From Marivita sp. (GTDB taxonomy: Bacteria > Pseudomonadota > Alphaproteobacteria > Rhodobacterales > Rhodobacteraceae): a stretch of DNA of 62,787 nucleotides. Below, piece after piece: positions 25,812 to 35,379 of this stretch; positions within the stretch are counted from its first letter, which is position 1; the number at the start of each line of letters is the position of its first letter. Both the position numbers and the translations under genes were made by a program. The stretch is taken from assembly GCF_022763305.1 (NCBI RefSeq), contig NZ_JALEGT010000056.1, positions 1 to 62,787 of the forward strand, given 5' to 3'. The notes beneath the pieces were generated by a model. The model saw only the letters and a list, made by a program, of their open reading frames with translations, had not been told where the DNA came from and ran no database searches.

Positions 25812-26204
25812 TCAACCGATAAAGCGGTGGAGCACGTAGGCGGCGGCAACAATGTGGATCAAGGTGATCCCGACCGAAAGGCCATGCAGCCTCCCGAAGC
25901 GGCGTTTGTTGCCGGCATCGGTGGCAGCGTTGATCGCGGGCATCAGGATCTGCCGGGTGGGAATGGTGGTCAGGGCAATGCCCGCCATGATCGCAGCGGA
26001 CAGCGGATCGGTGGGGATCAGGAAGGCGGCGGAGAGGGCCGCACCTGCGATCACGAAGAGGTAGAAATGCGGAAAGGCGCGGCGGATCGTCGGTCCTGCG
26101 GTCTCGGCGGGAAGGGCTGTGAAGAGGAAAGCCGCAAAGCCGAAGGAATAGAGCACCATGCCGCCGAAGAGGAGTGCGGTCGAGAGCAAGGCAAGGGTTG
26201 TCAT
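25812..26204 (-). CDS. DUF4149 (TMEM205-like) membrane protein
   Basis: A 130-aa protein with four predicted helices. It shows the DUF4149 pattern of conserved polar residues within helices, FPHFYLFVIAG in helix two and FGRLHGLSVGITLIHIVAA in helix four. Function of the family is not established. The start ATG lies one base after the stop of the methyltransferase gene, so it is the last gene of the minus-strand operon that begins with the FAD oxidoreductase at 28659. Confidence 0.78.
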   Translation of the reverse strand: MTTLALLSTALLFGGMVLYSFGFAAFLFTALPAETAGPTIRRAFPHFYLFVIAGAALSAAFLIPTDPLSAAIMAGIALTTIPTRQILMPAINAATDAGNKRRFGRLHGLSVGITLIHIVAAAYVLHRFIG

Positions 26205-26205
26205 G

Positions 26206-26928
26206 TCAGGCTCCTGTCTGGTCGGACTTTCGGGCGGTGCCCATGTAGATGATCATGGTGCCGGGCACGCGGCCGAAGGTGAAATCGCCCTTTGCTGTGA
26301 TGCCGCGCGGGCCGAGGCCGACCATCTTGCCGGTGGTGAACCCGGCCTTGTCGAGTTCGGTGCGCAGTTCTGTGGGTTTGATGAACATCTTGGGGTCGTG
26401 TGTGCCCTTGGGCAACAGCTTCAGAACGTCCTCGGCGATAGTGATGGTGGCCAGACGGGCGATGGGGTTTCGGTTGATCGTGTCGAAGAGGAACAATCCA
26501 CCGGGACGCAGCACGCGGGCGGTTTCGGAGATCACCTTGGGCAGGCTCTGGACGTGTTCCAGAACGTCGACGCAGACGACGGCGTCGAAGCTGGCATCGG
26601 CATAGGGAAGCTCTTCACCCACGCCAACGTCATAGCGGATCGCCCTGCCCTGCGCTTCGGCGTGGGCGCGCGCGGCGGCGATGGCCTCGGACGCGGGGTC
26701 GATTCCGGTGACGCGGGCACCGCGGTCGTCGATGGCCTCGGCCATGAAGCCGCCTGCGCAGCCGAGGTCGAGCACATCCTTGCCCTGCCAGTCGATATAT
26801 GTGTCGAACCAGCCCAGCCGCCCCGGCACCATGTTCTTGAGCGTGCGCACCCAGCGGATGTCGTCGGACCACCATTGCGCGGCGACATCGTCGTAGATCT
26901 CAAGGTTGTTGCGCGCGGTTTGCGGCAT
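26206..26928 (-). CDS. UbiG-like SAM-dependent methyltransferase
   Basis: A 240-aa class I methyltransferase. Motif I is VLDLGCAGGFMAEA (about residue 55), the acidic end of strand two is VTGIDPA, and motif II/III appear as FDAVVCVDVLEHV and RVLRPGGLFLFDTINRN, the last being typical of UbiG 3-O-methyltransferases of ubiquinone synthesis. The N-terminus differs from standard UbiG (ARNNLEIYDDVAAQWWSDD), so another substrate is possible. ATG 26928 gives a 29-base overlap with the upstream membrane protein gene; an upstream start at 26964 is less likely. Confidence 0.83.
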   Translation of the reverse strand: MPQTARNNLEIYDDVAAQWWSDDIRWVRTLKNMVPGRLGWFDTYIDWQGKDVLDLGCAGGFMAEAIDDRGARVTGIDPASEAIAAARAHAEAQGRAIRYDVGVGEELPYADASFDAVVCVDVLEHVQSLPKVISETARVLRPGGLFLFDTINRNPIARLATITIAEDVLKLLPKGTHDPKMFIKPTELRTELDKAGFTTGKMVGLGPRGITAKGDFTFGRVPGTMIIYMGTARKSDQTGA

Positions 26929-27739
26929 CTTCCGGCTCCTTGGTGGTGAGTTTGGGCAGGACATAGGGCACGTTTGCCCGATAGCGATGGAAGGCGGCGC
27001 CGTAGCGCTGTTCGAAGCGTTTTTCCTTCAGGCGCGGGGCAAACAGGCAATAGGCGGTGTAGCTGAGCGCAAGGGCCAGTTGATCGGGCGTCCAGACGGG
27101 AACAGCCCAGAGAGTGAGCGCGAAAGCGAGGTAGATCGGCTGGCGGATGTGGCGGAAGAGGCCCTGCGTCGGCATGTCGGGAAAGACCGGTTTGATCTTT
27201 GCGAGCAGCGACATCCAGCCCAGCGCGCCGGATTGCACCTCGGCCCCGGCGTCGAAACTGGCTTTCAGCAGCAAAAGCCATGTGGCGGCGTAGGCGATCG
27301 AGATCAGCGCAAAGGCAGGACCATCGGCGCGGTACCAGATGATGCCGCTGGGCGTCCAGAGAAGGAACAGCGCGCTCAGTTGCAGCGAGGCGATGATCGC
27401 GTAGGTGGTGGTGGCGAGCGTGCCGCCATGTGGGCCGGGGATCAGGTGTGCCACGATCTTTGTCCCCCGTTTGGACAGCAAGAACGAATGGACCAGCGGG
27501 AATTGCAGGATCAGCGCGGCATTGGCGAGGATCGCCCAGGGCCACGGAACGGTGCCGAAGCTTTCGCTCATGCCGAAGAACATGGCCCCCATCATCGACA
27601 ACACGGCAATGGCAAAGATCAGGTGACACAGCGCGCCCATGGTCAACGACAGGGCGATGCGCCCCTTGCCCGGAGGCGGGGTCAGTGCGGCGCGGATCAG
27701 GGTGATCAGCCGTTGGATGCGCGGGTCATTCAGGGTCAT
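26900..27739 (-). CDS. Isoprenylcysteine methyltransferase-like integral membrane protein
   Basis: A 279-aa protein with about six membrane helices. The C-terminal region carries LFRHIRQPIYLAFALTLWAVP and EKRFEQRYGAAFHRYRANVPY, the PEMT/ICMT-type signature (H-x-R-x-P, E...YG..Y..Y) that binds SAM in membrane methyltransferases and NnrU-like proteins. The bacterial substrate is unknown. ATG 27739 overlaps the stop of the oxidoreductase gene upstream. Confidence 0.75.
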   Translation of the reverse strand: MTLNDPRIQRLITLIRAALTPPPGKGRIALSLTMGALCHLIFAIAVLSMMGAMFFGMSESFGTVPWPWAILANAALILQFPLVHSFLLSKRGTKIVAHLIPGPHGGTLATTTYAIIASLQLSALFLLWTPSGIIWYRADGPAFALISIAYAATWLLLLKASFDAGAEVQSGALGWMSLLAKIKPVFPDMPTQGLFRHIRQPIYLAFALTLWAVPVWTPDQLALALSYTAYCLFAPRLKEKRFEQRYGAAFHRYRANVPYVLPKLTTKEPEDAANRAQQP

Positions 27740-28659
27740 GCACTGTGCAGGATGTCGTCCGCGATGGCGGTGCCGCTCAGCCAGGCGTGCTCGATCCGGG
27801 GGCCGAGGCACCAGTCGCCGCCGGCATAGAGCGTTCCGTCGGGGGATGTGACAAAGGGCTGACCCAGCGGGTCTGTCACCAACGCATAGCGCCAGCGATG
27901 GGCGGTGGCGTAGGCCACGTCGGTGGCATCCAGCCCGTGATGGGTCAGGAAGAGGTCGAGCATCCGCGCGGCGATCTCGTCCTTCGACAGTTCGAGATGC
28001 GTGACGCTCCACTCCGGCGTGGCCTGGGCAACCCAGCATGTCTGGGACGGGCGGCCCGGTTTCGAGCCGTCATGGGCGATCCAGGCCAGCGCGTCGGTGG
28101 GGTTGGTCTGCGTTCTGGGGGCGTCGATCCTGCGGTGAAGCGCGACCATCAGGGTCAGCGAAGGGGCATAGACGACCTTGTCGACCGTCTCCGTCAGCGC
28201 GTCGCCCACCAGTCGCATCGCCTGCGGGGCAGGCACGGTGCAGATGACCTGCGAGAACGTGCCCAGCGGTCGGTCGGAGGTCAGCCGCCAGCCGTCCGCG
28301 TCCCGGGTCACCGATGTGATCTCGGCACCCTGATGCAGGGTTAGACCATTCGCGAGAAACTTTGCCAGCGCCGTCATGCCGGGGGTGCCGACCGGATGTG
28401 TCCTGCCCTGTCCGTCCTGCCAGTCGGCCACGGCCCCGGCACGGCGCGCCGCCTCGACCATCGCTAGGAACTCCGCGCTTTCGCCGCTGATCACTTGTGC
28501 GCCGTGGTCGAACTGAAACCCGCCCTCGGCGCGTCGGGTGGCCATCCGGCCACCGATCCCGCGCCCCTTGTCGAACAATGTGACGCCGCGCCCGGCCGCC
28601 GCCAGCCGCGCCGCGCAGGCCAGCCCGCTCATGCCGGAGCCGATGATGGCGATGGTCAT
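27736..28659 (-). CDS. FAD-dependent oxidoreductase, renalase-like
   Basis: A 307-aa flavoprotein with an N-terminal FAD motif IAIIGSGMSGLACAARLAAAG and the second glycine motif GRGIGGRMATRR, then FDHGAQ, a pattern shared with renalase-like NAD(P)/FAD amine oxidase-fold proteins. The C-terminus ends LYAGGDWCLGPRIEHAWLSG, the third FAD contact. It is the first gene of the run 28659-25812. The substrate is unknown; bacterial renalases oxidise misreduced nicotinamides, which is a possible but untested role. Confidence 0.8.
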   Translation of the reverse strand: MTIAIIGSGMSGLACAARLAAAGRGVTLFDKGRGIGGRMATRRAEGGFQFDHGAQVISGESAEFLAMVEAARRAGAVADWQDGQGRTHPVGTPGMTALAKFLANGLTLHQGAEITSVTRDADGWRLTSDRPLGTFSQVICTVPAPQAMRLVGDALTETVDKVVYAPSLTLMVALHRRIDAPRTQTNPTDALAWIAHDGSKPGRPSQTCWVAQATPEWSVTHLELSKDEIAARMLDLFLTHHGLDATDVAYATAHRWRYALVTDPLGQPFVTSPDGTLYAGGDWCLGPRIEHAWLSGTAIADDILHSA

Positions 28660-28707
28660 TCTGCTCTGCCTCGTCCTTCTGGTTCTGTGCGGGCATAACT
28701 AAAACGA

Positions 28708-28735
28708 ACAGCGCGCCCGTCGAGGGGCGCGCTGT
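28708..28735 (-). terminator. Terminator after the DUF4214 gene
   Basis: Perfect 11-bp stem ACAGCGCGCCC (28708-28718)/GGGCGCGCTGT (28725-28735) with a 6-base loop, followed on the minus strand by TTCGTTTTAG. Well placed 21 bases after the stop of the DUF4214 gene. Confidence 0.8.
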
Positions 28736-28756
28736 CGCAGGTTTCGGGAGTTCGGA

Positions 28757-30607
28757 TCAGAAACCGATGGGATCCGGGACGATGCCCACCAACTGGATCA
28801 GGAAATCGCCGCCATCCACCGCGAGGGCGTCGTTATAAGCGGCATCGGCTGCCAGAAAGGCCTCGGCGATGGAACCCTGGTCGCCCCGCTGGAAAAGCTG
28901 CATGACGGCATCGGCATCGGTCACATCGGACAGGCCACGGATCACCGCGAAGTAGGTACCGATATCGGTTTTTTCGGACAGGTATTCGCGATCGCCTTGC
29001 TGCAATGCGATATCCTCTGCAGAGGAACCTTCAGGCAGATCTACCTTGGCTCCACGCAGTGCCTCGAGGATGAACTGATCCCGTGTGACATTGCCGCTGT
29101 CCAGCGCACCGGCCCAGAAATCCAAACCTCCCTGATCCGGGGTGCGGCCCAGAACGTTGCCGTAGACCTGAGTCACGAATTCCAAAGTGCTGAGGGTGTC
29201 CGGATAGGTGTCGCGGGTTTCGTCCTGATCGAGGAACAACGTCGCAATCGATTCCAGAGAGAAGCCGTTGGCAAAGGCTGAACCCCAGAAATTGAGACCC
29301 TCGGCGTCCGGGGCGCGGTTGAAATAGGCAATGTAGAGCTCGACAAAGCTTGCGATGTCTTCGGCACTCAGCGACGCGATGCCGACCTGATTGGCAAGGT
29401 TGAATGCCGCGTTGTCTCCGAAGGACAGGGTTTCGATCTCCGTCAGTTGATCCGTCCCTTCCGCTCCGGACCGGTCGATCACCGTCACGCCATCGCGTTC
29501 GATCTGGATCGTGTAGCGCGCCTGCGGGCCGGAATAGACCGCCGTGTCGCCATCGCCGTCGCCACCGAACAGCGTGTCGTCATCCGCGCCACCGGTGAAG
29601 CGGTCATTGCCGCCAAAGCCGAAGAGGATGTCCTGCCCCAAGCCCCCGTCAAAGGTATTGTCGAGATCGTTGAGGTAGAACCAGTCACCTTCCGCCGAAC
29701 CGTCGACCGTGCCGTCCAGATTGACGACGAAGGTCGGATCGGAGTTGCGGGACCCGAAGATCAACTGGCTGAGCGCCCCGGCCACACCCGGAAGGGCCCC
29801 AGTGATGGCGTTCACGACTGCCTCGAACTGGGCTTCCGCCAACGAGTCGAATGTGCGGAGGTCAAGATCGTCGGACGTGGTCAGCGTTGCACCAAGCCCC
29901 TGCAGGACCTCGAAGGCCCCGGCGGACGCACTTTGCGCCGCCGCTTCGGCTGCCGCGATCTGCGCTGCGGTGATCCCGCTGCCGAAAAGCTCGTTGATCA
30001 GCGCGGTCTGCGAGTTGAAATACGTCAGCATCGCCTGGCTGGCCGCTTCACCCACCAGAGCCCAGAGTTCACCCAACGTGCCACCGGTGAAGGCGTTGCC
30101 GGGCGCGAACCAGCTGCCGGTGTCTGGGTCGATCGTGAACGTGGGTGAGGTAAATAGGCCGTTGAAGCCGGACCAATCGAAGGCGGCCAGATTGGCTTCG
30201 GCATCGTCGAAGGCCTGACGAATCTCGTCCTCGATCGTGCCACCTGTGCCGTCGAGGCCTTGCACGTTGATCAGCAGCGTCTCACGCGGCACGCCGGAGA
30301 GAGCGGCGCGCGCCTCGTCGAAGGCGGCCGTCAGCAAGCTGAAGTCACCTGCGGCCCAGGATTGCAGGAAAGCCAACGCCTCCGGCTCCAACCCGGGCTG
30401 CGATGTGATCACGCTGAGCTGAGCGGCAATGATCGGCTGAAACTCACGCAGTGTGTTTTCTGCCAGCACAAGCAGGTCGAGGTATTCGCCAACTGTGAGT
30501 TCCAACAGGCCTTCTTCGGTGGTTGGCGCGGATATCCCGCCGAAACCGGCAATCGGTCCCAGAGATGCAAGCGTATCGATAAGGCTCTGTTCAAATTCGT
30601 TTTCCAT
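28757..30607 (-). CDS. DUF4214 and RTX-repeat protein, likely type I secreted
   Basis: A 616-aa acidic protein. Residues ~1-310 are Ala/Leu-rich and helical with no known domain; ~320-365 hold glycine/aspartate nonapeptide repeats (GGNDRFTGGADDDTLFGGDG) that bind calcium; ~370-410 form a short beta region (IETLSFGDNAAF); ~425-540 contain two DUF4214 units (VELYIAYFNRAPDAEGLNFW and VYGNVLGRTPDQGGLDFW). There is no N-terminal signal, which with RTX repeats points to type I secretion, though no exporter genes are nearby. ATG 30607 (MENEFEQ) is the best start. Role in surface layer or adhesion is inferred. Confidence 0.83.
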   Translation of the reverse strand: MENEFEQSLIDTLASLGPIAGFGGISAPTTEEGLLELTVGEYLDLLVLAENTLREFQPIIAAQLSVITSQPGLEPEALAFLQSWAAGDFSLLTAAFDEARAALSGVPRETLLINVQGLDGTGGTIEDEIRQAFDDAEANLAAFDWSGFNGLFTSPTFTIDPDTGSWFAPGNAFTGGTLGELWALVGEAASQAMLTYFNSQTALINELFGSGITAAQIAAAEAAAQSASAGAFEVLQGLGATLTTSDDLDLRTFDSLAEAQFEAVVNAITGALPGVAGALSQLIFGSRNSDPTFVVNLDGTVDGSAEGDWFYLNDLDNTFDGGLGQDILFGFGGNDRFTGGADDDTLFGGDGDGDTAVYSGPQARYTIQIERDGVTVIDRSGAEGTDQLTEIETLSFGDNAAFNLANQVGIASLSAEDIASFVELYIAYFNRAPDAEGLNFWGSAFANGFSLESIATLFLDQDETRDTYPDTLSTLEFVTQVYGNVLGRTPDQGGLDFWAGALDSGNVTRDQFILEALRGAKVDLPEGSSAEDIALQQGDREYLSEKTDIGTYFAVIRGLSDVTDADAVMQLFQRGDQGSIAEAFLAADAAYNDALAVDGGDFLIQLVGIVPDPIGF

Positions 30608-30888
30608 AAAGTCTTCAAGGGCTCCAAGGTGTTGAGATGTGGCAAACCATCCAAGATTCGCGGCGCAAGTCAATCGGCGCCCTCGGTCAGGTAGTGAAAT
30701 CCTTACCCTTGCGTCAGCTTTATCGGAACATCGGTATAAGTTACCGGACTTGGTCGATGACCGGCTCCGACTTCGCATGCGCAACGCAGAACACTCGGGA
30801 CTTCTCCGAGGATTTCGAACATAAATTCCGCCATGCCTCATTGGCCTGAGGCGGAACCATGCCTAGGTCACGATCATCGGAGGCTCAC
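30608..30888. promoter_or_regulatory. Divergent promoter region, DUF4214 gene and luciferase-like gene
   Basis: A 281-base gap without a credible gene. It holds an imperfect hairpin with outer arms TTCCGCC (30826-30832) and GGCGGAA (30850-30856), and the ribosome site ATCGGAGG at 30875-30882 for the plus-strand gene. No clear promoter boxes are claimed. Confidence 0.4.
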
Positions 30889-31896
30889 ATGCGAAACTTC
30901 TCACTTCTCGATCTGTCGCCCATCCCCGAAGGCAAAACCGCGGCAGACGCTCTGTCGGCGACGGTCGATCTTGCACGGGCGGCCGAGCGGGTCGGCTATC
31001 ACCGCTACTGGCTGGCGGAGCATCACAACATGCCCGGGATCGCCAGTGCGGCAACGGCTTTGGTGATCGGGCATGTGGCGGCCGCCACGTCGCGCATCCG
31101 TGTCGGTGCCGGGGGCATCATGCTGCCCAACCATGCACCGCTTGTGATTGCCGAACAGTTCGGAACGCTTGCCACGCTCTATCCGGGCCGGATCGACCTG
31201 GGTCTGGGCCGTGCACCGGGCAGCGACATGGCCACCGCCCGGGCGCTTCGCCGGCACATGGCACCGGAAGACAGCTTCCCGCAGGATGTGCAGGAATTGA
31301 TCGGATATTTCGACGATGCGGCCGAGGACACCCCGGTGCGCGCCATTCCCGGCAGCGGCACCCATGTTCCTGTCTGGATCCTGGGCTCCAGCCTCTATGG
31401 CGCGCAGCTGGCAGCCTGGCTCGGCTTGCCCTACGCATTCGCGTCGCATTTCGCGCCCGCCGCACTGGAACAGGCACTGTCGATCTACCGCAGCACGTTC
31501 CAGCCGTCCGAACGGCTTGCCAAACCGCATGTCATGATGGCGGCCGGGGTCTGCGCGGCCCCGACCGACGACGAAGCGACGTTCCTGCGGTCCTCGCAGA
31601 TCCTCGCGTTCGCCCGGTTGCGCACCGGCAGGCCCGGCAAGCTGCCCCACCCGACCAGCGATCCGGGCTCCGGGTTCTCGGCGCCGGTCATGGCGCAGGT
31701 GCAGCAGGCCCTGTCCTGTTCGGCAACCGGATCGCCTTTATCGGTGCGTGCCCAATTGCGGGCGCTCGTGAACACCTTCAAGCCGGACGAGATGATCGTC
31801 ACCGGCATGATCCACGATCACAGCGCCCGCGTGCGGTCCTTCGAAATCGCGGCTGAGGTTCTGAGCGAGCTTGCTGAGGACCGGATGGTGGCGTGA
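30889..31896 (+). CDS. LLM-class flavin-dependent oxidoreductase
   Basis: A 335-aa bacterial-luciferase-like monooxygenase of the MsnO8 type. Visible family features are [20 protein letters not shown] near residue 45, [15 protein letters not shown] and [17 protein letters not shown], which line the TIM-barrel flavin site, and [15 protein letters not shown]. It would use reduced FMN and oxygen on an unknown substrate. ATG 30889 follows ATCGGAGG. The gene stands alone, facing away from the DUF4214 gene and ending 30 bases from the converging DUF1028 gene. Confidence 0.88.
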   Translation: MRNFSLLDLSPIPEGKTAADALSATVDLARAAERVGYHRYWLAEHHNMPGIASAATALVIGHVAAATSRIRVGAGGIMLPNHAPLVIAEQFGTLATLYPGRIDLGLGRAPGSDMATARALRRHMAPEDSFPQDVQELIGYFDDAAEDTPVRAIPGSGTHVPVWILGSSLYGAQLAAWLGLPYAFASHFAPAALEQALSIYRSTFQPSERLAKPHVMMAAGVCAAPTDDEATFLRSSQILAFARLRTGRPGKLPHPTSDPGSGFSAPVMAQVQQALSCSATGSPLSVRAQLRALVNTFKPDEMIVTGMIHDHSARVRSFEIAAEVLSELAEDRMVA

Positions 31897-31926
31897 CGCA
31901 CGGCGCGGGATCGTGGAAATCAGAGG

Positions 31927-32676
31927 TCAGAGGGGCGTGCCGAAACTCCGGCTCTCGCGACCTTCCGCCTTGCGGCGATCATCAGCCTCGCGGATTTCCT
32001 GATCAATGCTGCCGCGCTCCAGCCAGCCATGCGGATTCTGCAACGTTGGCAGCGCCTTGGCGACGATGGTGAACCGCTCATGGGCGACGTCGTAGAGCCG
32101 GCGCAGCTCGGCCAGCGGATCGGGATGGTCGTCGGCGCGTAGGTCGAGCCAAGGGTAGGGCTGGTCCCGGTGCACGATCAGCGCCGCCGATTGTGTGCCG
32201 CGCTTGTCGCCGCCCGCCGCTTCCCCGGCCTCCATCGCGGTCATCAACCGTTCGGCGAGCGGCAGGTCCGCGCGGTCGAGATAGCAGGCCAGAGTGTCTC
32301 CGATCACCGCCTCCCCCGCTAGCATGTTGCCCGCGACGGACACGCCCTTGGCAGCTTTGTGCCCACACCAATCGACGCAGATCGCGCCCGTATGTGCAGC
32401 GGTGCGCCCCTGCACGTCGACCATGTGAAGCTGCCGGTTGGCCTGCCCCTTGTCCGCCGCCACCAACCCGGCCACCACGTCTTCGGGCGCATATCCGGCG
32501 GCAAGACGCTCTGCGGCGTCGATCCCCCACAATGGGCTGACGAAGGCCTGCGTCGCCACCGCGCCGCGCCCGACACGGATATGGGGCACCAGCATCCCCA
32601 CAGCGAAAAAGCGGCTTGCGACGGCGACGCCCAGTTCGCCGGTTTTCTCGTCATGGGCGCAGATCGAATAGGTCAT
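31927..32676 (-). CDS. DUF1028 family protein
   Basis: A 249-aa cytoplasmic protein of the DUF1028 family, which has an Ntn-hydrolase-like fold. It begins MTYSICAHDEKTGELGVAVAS and contains GRGAVATQAFVSP, VDVQGRTAAHTG and CVDWCGHKAAKGVSVAGNML, all characteristic. GAGAGGGGAT precedes the ATG. It lies 12 bases after gamma-glutamyltransferase in a dipeptide ABC operon, a pairing seen in other proteobacteria, and may be an amidohydrolase acting on peptides or their products. The enzymatic activity is not established. Confidence 0.85.
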   Translation of the reverse strand: MTYSICAHDEKTGELGVAVASRFFAVGMLVPHIRVGRGAVATQAFVSPLWGIDAAERLAAGYAPEDVVAGLVAADKGQANRQLHMVDVQGRTAAHTGAICVDWCGHKAAKGVSVAGNMLAGEAVIGDTLACYLDRADLPLAERLMTAMEAGEAAGGDKRGTQSAALIVHRDQPYPWLDLRADDHPDPLAELRRLYDVAHERFTIVAKALPTLQNPHGWLERGSIDQEIREADDRRKAEGRESRSFGTPL

Positions 32677-32688
32677 GTGTATCCCCTC

Positions 32689-34482
32689 TCAGCGGCCGAC
32701 AGCGTAGGCCTGCATCAGGCGCGGCGTGGCTGCTGCCTTGAGCATCCCGTCCGGTGTGCGGCAGGCGGCGGTCAGACGTCCCACAGTCCATGGCTCCGCA
32801 ACCTCTAGATCATGGCCCCGCGCGCGCAGATCGGCGATCACCGCCTTGCCAAAGGCGGGCTCGACCATCAGGTGACCGGGCCGCACCGGGCGCGGATCGA
32901 ACGAGCCCTGGAAATGCGCGGTGTTGAAAAGCGGCGCGTCGATGGATTCCTGCAGATTCATGCCGGAATGCACCAGCCGCAGGAACAGCATGAGCTGCCA
33001 TTGGTCCTGCTGGTCGCCACCGGGCGTGCCAAACGCATGGCGCGTGCCATCGGGGGCCTGCGCCATCGACGGTGACAGTGTCGTGCGCGGGCGGCGTCCG
33101 GGGGCTAGCGAAGTGGGTAGCCCCTCCTGCAGCCAGAACATCTGCGCACGCGAATTGAGCGGCATGCCAAGCCCGGGCACCACGGGCGAGCTTTGCAGCC
33201 AGCCGCCCGATGGGGTGGCCGAGACCGAATTGCCCCACTGGTCGATCACGTCGATATGCACCGTGTCGCCACGCTTTTCGGAAAGGTGCGCCATGGTCGG
33301 CTCGCCTGCGCCGACGCCGCCGCCGGAGGCTTCCTCGCTGGCTTTGGCGCGGGCGATGGCGGCGTCCGCCTGATGGGCGAAGCCGTCGATCCGGCCCGGT
33401 CGCTGGTCGAGCGAGGCGTTCGGCCCCAGAAGCCCGCGACGCCCGTCCGCATAGTCCCGCGACAAAAGCGTATCGGTCGGTACATCCCTGTACAAAGGAT
33501 CTCCGTAATAGGCCTCGCGGTCGGCAAAGGCGAGTTTCATGGCCTCGGTCACGGTGTGCACAAAATCCGCCCCGCGGCTGTCCATCCCCGCTATGCCCGA
33601 CCCGTCGAGGAGGCGCAGCGCCTGCAAGAGGCTCGGCCCCTGACTCCACATGCCGGCCTTCCAGACGGTCCAGCCTTCGTAATCGACCGAGAGCGGCGTT
33701 TCCCACGTCTCTGTCCAACCCGCCATATCCTGACCGGTCAACACGCCTTTGTGGCGTGCGCCCGACGCATCCATGACGCAGGCGCCCCGCATCCATGTGT
33801 CGATGGCTTCGGCGATGAACCCTTCGTAGAACGCATGGCGCGCGGCGTCGATCTGCGCCTCGCGGCCCGAGACGGATTCCGCCTCTGACAACACGCGCTC
33901 CCAAGTGTCGGCCAGTTCGGGATTGCGCATCAGCGACCACGCCTCGGGTGCGCTGCCCCCCGGCATCCAAGTGGCGGCAGAGGTCGGCCATTCGTCGCGG
34001 AAGAAATCCGACAGCCCGTCGATGGTCGCGGCCACGCGCGGCAGAACCGGGTGGCCGTGCCGCGCGTAGTAGATCGCAGGTTCCAGGATCGCCCGCAGCG
34101 GCAGCTTGCCGTGTTCGCGCAAGAGAGCCATCCAAGCCCCGAACGCGCCGGGGATCACCGTCGCCAAGAGACCCGACCCCGGCACGGTGTCCAGCCCTTC
34201 GGCCCGGTAATGCGCGATGGTGGCCCCCGCCGGGGCCGTCCCCTGCCCACAGAGCACCTGCGGCGCGTCATCTCCTGCCCCGCGCCACAGAAGCGGCATG
34301 TCGCCCAAGGGACCGTTCAGATGCGGCTCGACCACATGCAGGACAAAGCCCGTCGCAGCTGCCGCATCGGCGGCACTGCCCCCCGCTTCGAGGATCTTCA
34401 TACCCACGGCGGACGCGATCCAATGCGTCGAGGTGACGACGCCGAAGGTGCCCTTGATCTCGGGTCTGGTGGTAAACTGCAT
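32689..34482 (-). CDS. Gamma-glutamyltransferase family protein without signal peptide
   Basis: A 597-aa Ntn hydrolase made as one chain that cleaves itself before a threonine; here the nucleophile is expected in KRGDTVHIDVIDQWGNSVSAT (threonine of GDTVH, about residue 404). HVVEPHLNGPLG and the C-terminal GGDQQDQW segment fit the family. The enzyme hydrolyses or transfers gamma-glutamyl groups from glutathione and related peptides. Unlike periplasmic E. coli GGT it starts directly with MQFTTRPEIKG and has no signal, so it should act on imported peptides in the cytoplasm. It follows the permease dppC by 15 bases. Confidence 0.9.
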   Translation of the reverse strand: MQFTTRPEIKGTFGVVTSTHWIASAVGMKILEAGGSAADAAAATGFVLHVVEPHLNGPLGDMPLLWRGAGDDAPQVLCGQGTAPAGATIAHYRAEGLDTVPGSGLLATVIPGAFGAWMALLREHGKLPLRAILEPAIYYARHGHPVLPRVAATIDGLSDFFRDEWPTSAATWMPGGSAPEAWSLMRNPELADTWERVLSEAESVSGREAQIDAARHAFYEGFIAEAIDTWMRGACVMDASGARHKGVLTGQDMAGWTETWETPLSVDYEGWTVWKAGMWSQGPSLLQALRLLDGSGIAGMDSRGADFVHTVTEAMKLAFADREAYYGDPLYRDVPTDTLLSRDYADGRRGLLGPNASLDQRPGRIDGFAHQADAAIARAKASEEASGGGVGAGEPTMAHLSEKRGDTVHIDVIDQWGNSVSATPSGGWLQSSPVVPGLGMPLNSRAQMFWLQEGLPTSLAPGRRPRTTLSPSMAQAPDGTRHAFGTPGGDQQDQWQLMLFLRLVHSGMNLQESIDAPLFNTAHFQGSFDPRPVRPGHLMVEPAFGKAVIADLRARGHDLEVAEPWTVGRLTAACRTPDGMLKAAATPRLMQAYAVGR

Positions 34483-34497
34483 GTCCGTCCCTTTGTC

Positions 34498-35379
34498 TTA
34501 TGTATCACGCGGGTCGAGCGCGTCGCGCAGCCCGTCACCCAGAAGGTTGAAGCCAAGCACCACGAGAAAGATCGCGATGCCCGGGTAAAGCGCCATCCAC
34601 GGCGCCTGTTCAAGGAAGTTCTTAGCGATGTTCAGCATCGCACCCCAGCTTGGCGCGGGCGGTTGCTGACCAAGGCCAAGGAAACTGAGCGACGCCTCGG
34701 CAATGATCGCCGTGGCGATGGTCAGCGTCGATTGCACGATGATCGGCGGCAGGATGTTGGGCAGGATGTAGCGCCCGATCAGACCCAGATGGCCAATGCC
34801 CACGGCACGCGCGCTCTCCACGTAGTCCTCGGTCATGACGCTCAGCGTCTGCGCGCGGGACAGCCGGATGAAGATCGGCATGGCGGAAAGACCAATCGCG
34901 ATCATTGCATTCTGCAAGGACGGGCCAAGAAAGGCCGCCAGCGCGATGGCAAGGATCAGGAACGGGGCCGCCAACAGCGCCTCGGTAAAGCGCGAGATCA
35001 CCGCATCGGTCCAACCGCGCAGGTAGCCCGACAACATGCCCAGCGGCACCCCCAAAAGCACCGCAATGCCCACCGAGACCACCCCTGCCAGCAACGACGC
35101 CTGCGCCCCCCAGATCATGCGGGAGAGCACGTCGCGCCCGATCTCGTCCGTGCCGAACGGATGCGCGGCCGAGGGCGCCTTACGCACCGCCGCCCAATCG
35201 GTTTCCGCAGGGCCGGGTACGGGCAGCAGGGGCGCGAGCAAAGCCACGACGACGAAGAACGTCACAATCGCACCCCCCAGCAGCGCCGACGGATTGCGGC
35301 GGAACTTCTCCCACGCGCGGTTGCGGCGGCGGGGTGGCAGCGGGTCGGCTGCGACCTGCGGATCGACGACAGCGGTCAT
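34498..35379 (-). CDS. Dipeptide/oligopeptide-type ABC permease (DppC-like)
   Basis: A 293-aa membrane protein with an N-terminal OppC segment (RNRAWEKFRRNPSALLGGAIV), the HPFGTDEIGRDVLSRMIWGA motif common to DppC, and about six helices with the EAA loop EDYVESARAVGIGHLGLIGRYILP. ATG 35379 overlaps the dppB-like stop. It forms the translocation pore with the next gene. Confidence 0.92.
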   Translation of the reverse strand: MTAVVDPQVAADPLPPRRRNRAWEKFRRNPSALLGGAIVTFFVVVALLAPLLPVPGPAETDWAAVRKAPSAAHPFGTDEIGRDVLSRMIWGAQASLLAGVVSVGIAVLLGVPLGMLSGYLRGWTDAVISRFTEALLAAPFLILAIALAAFLGPSLQNAMIAIGLSAMPIFIRLSRAQTLSVMTEDYVESARAVGIGHLGLIGRYILPNILPPIIVQSTLTIATAIIAEASLSFLGLGQQPPAPSWGAMLNIAKNFLEQAPWMALYPGIAIFLVVLGFNLLGDGLRDALDPRDT

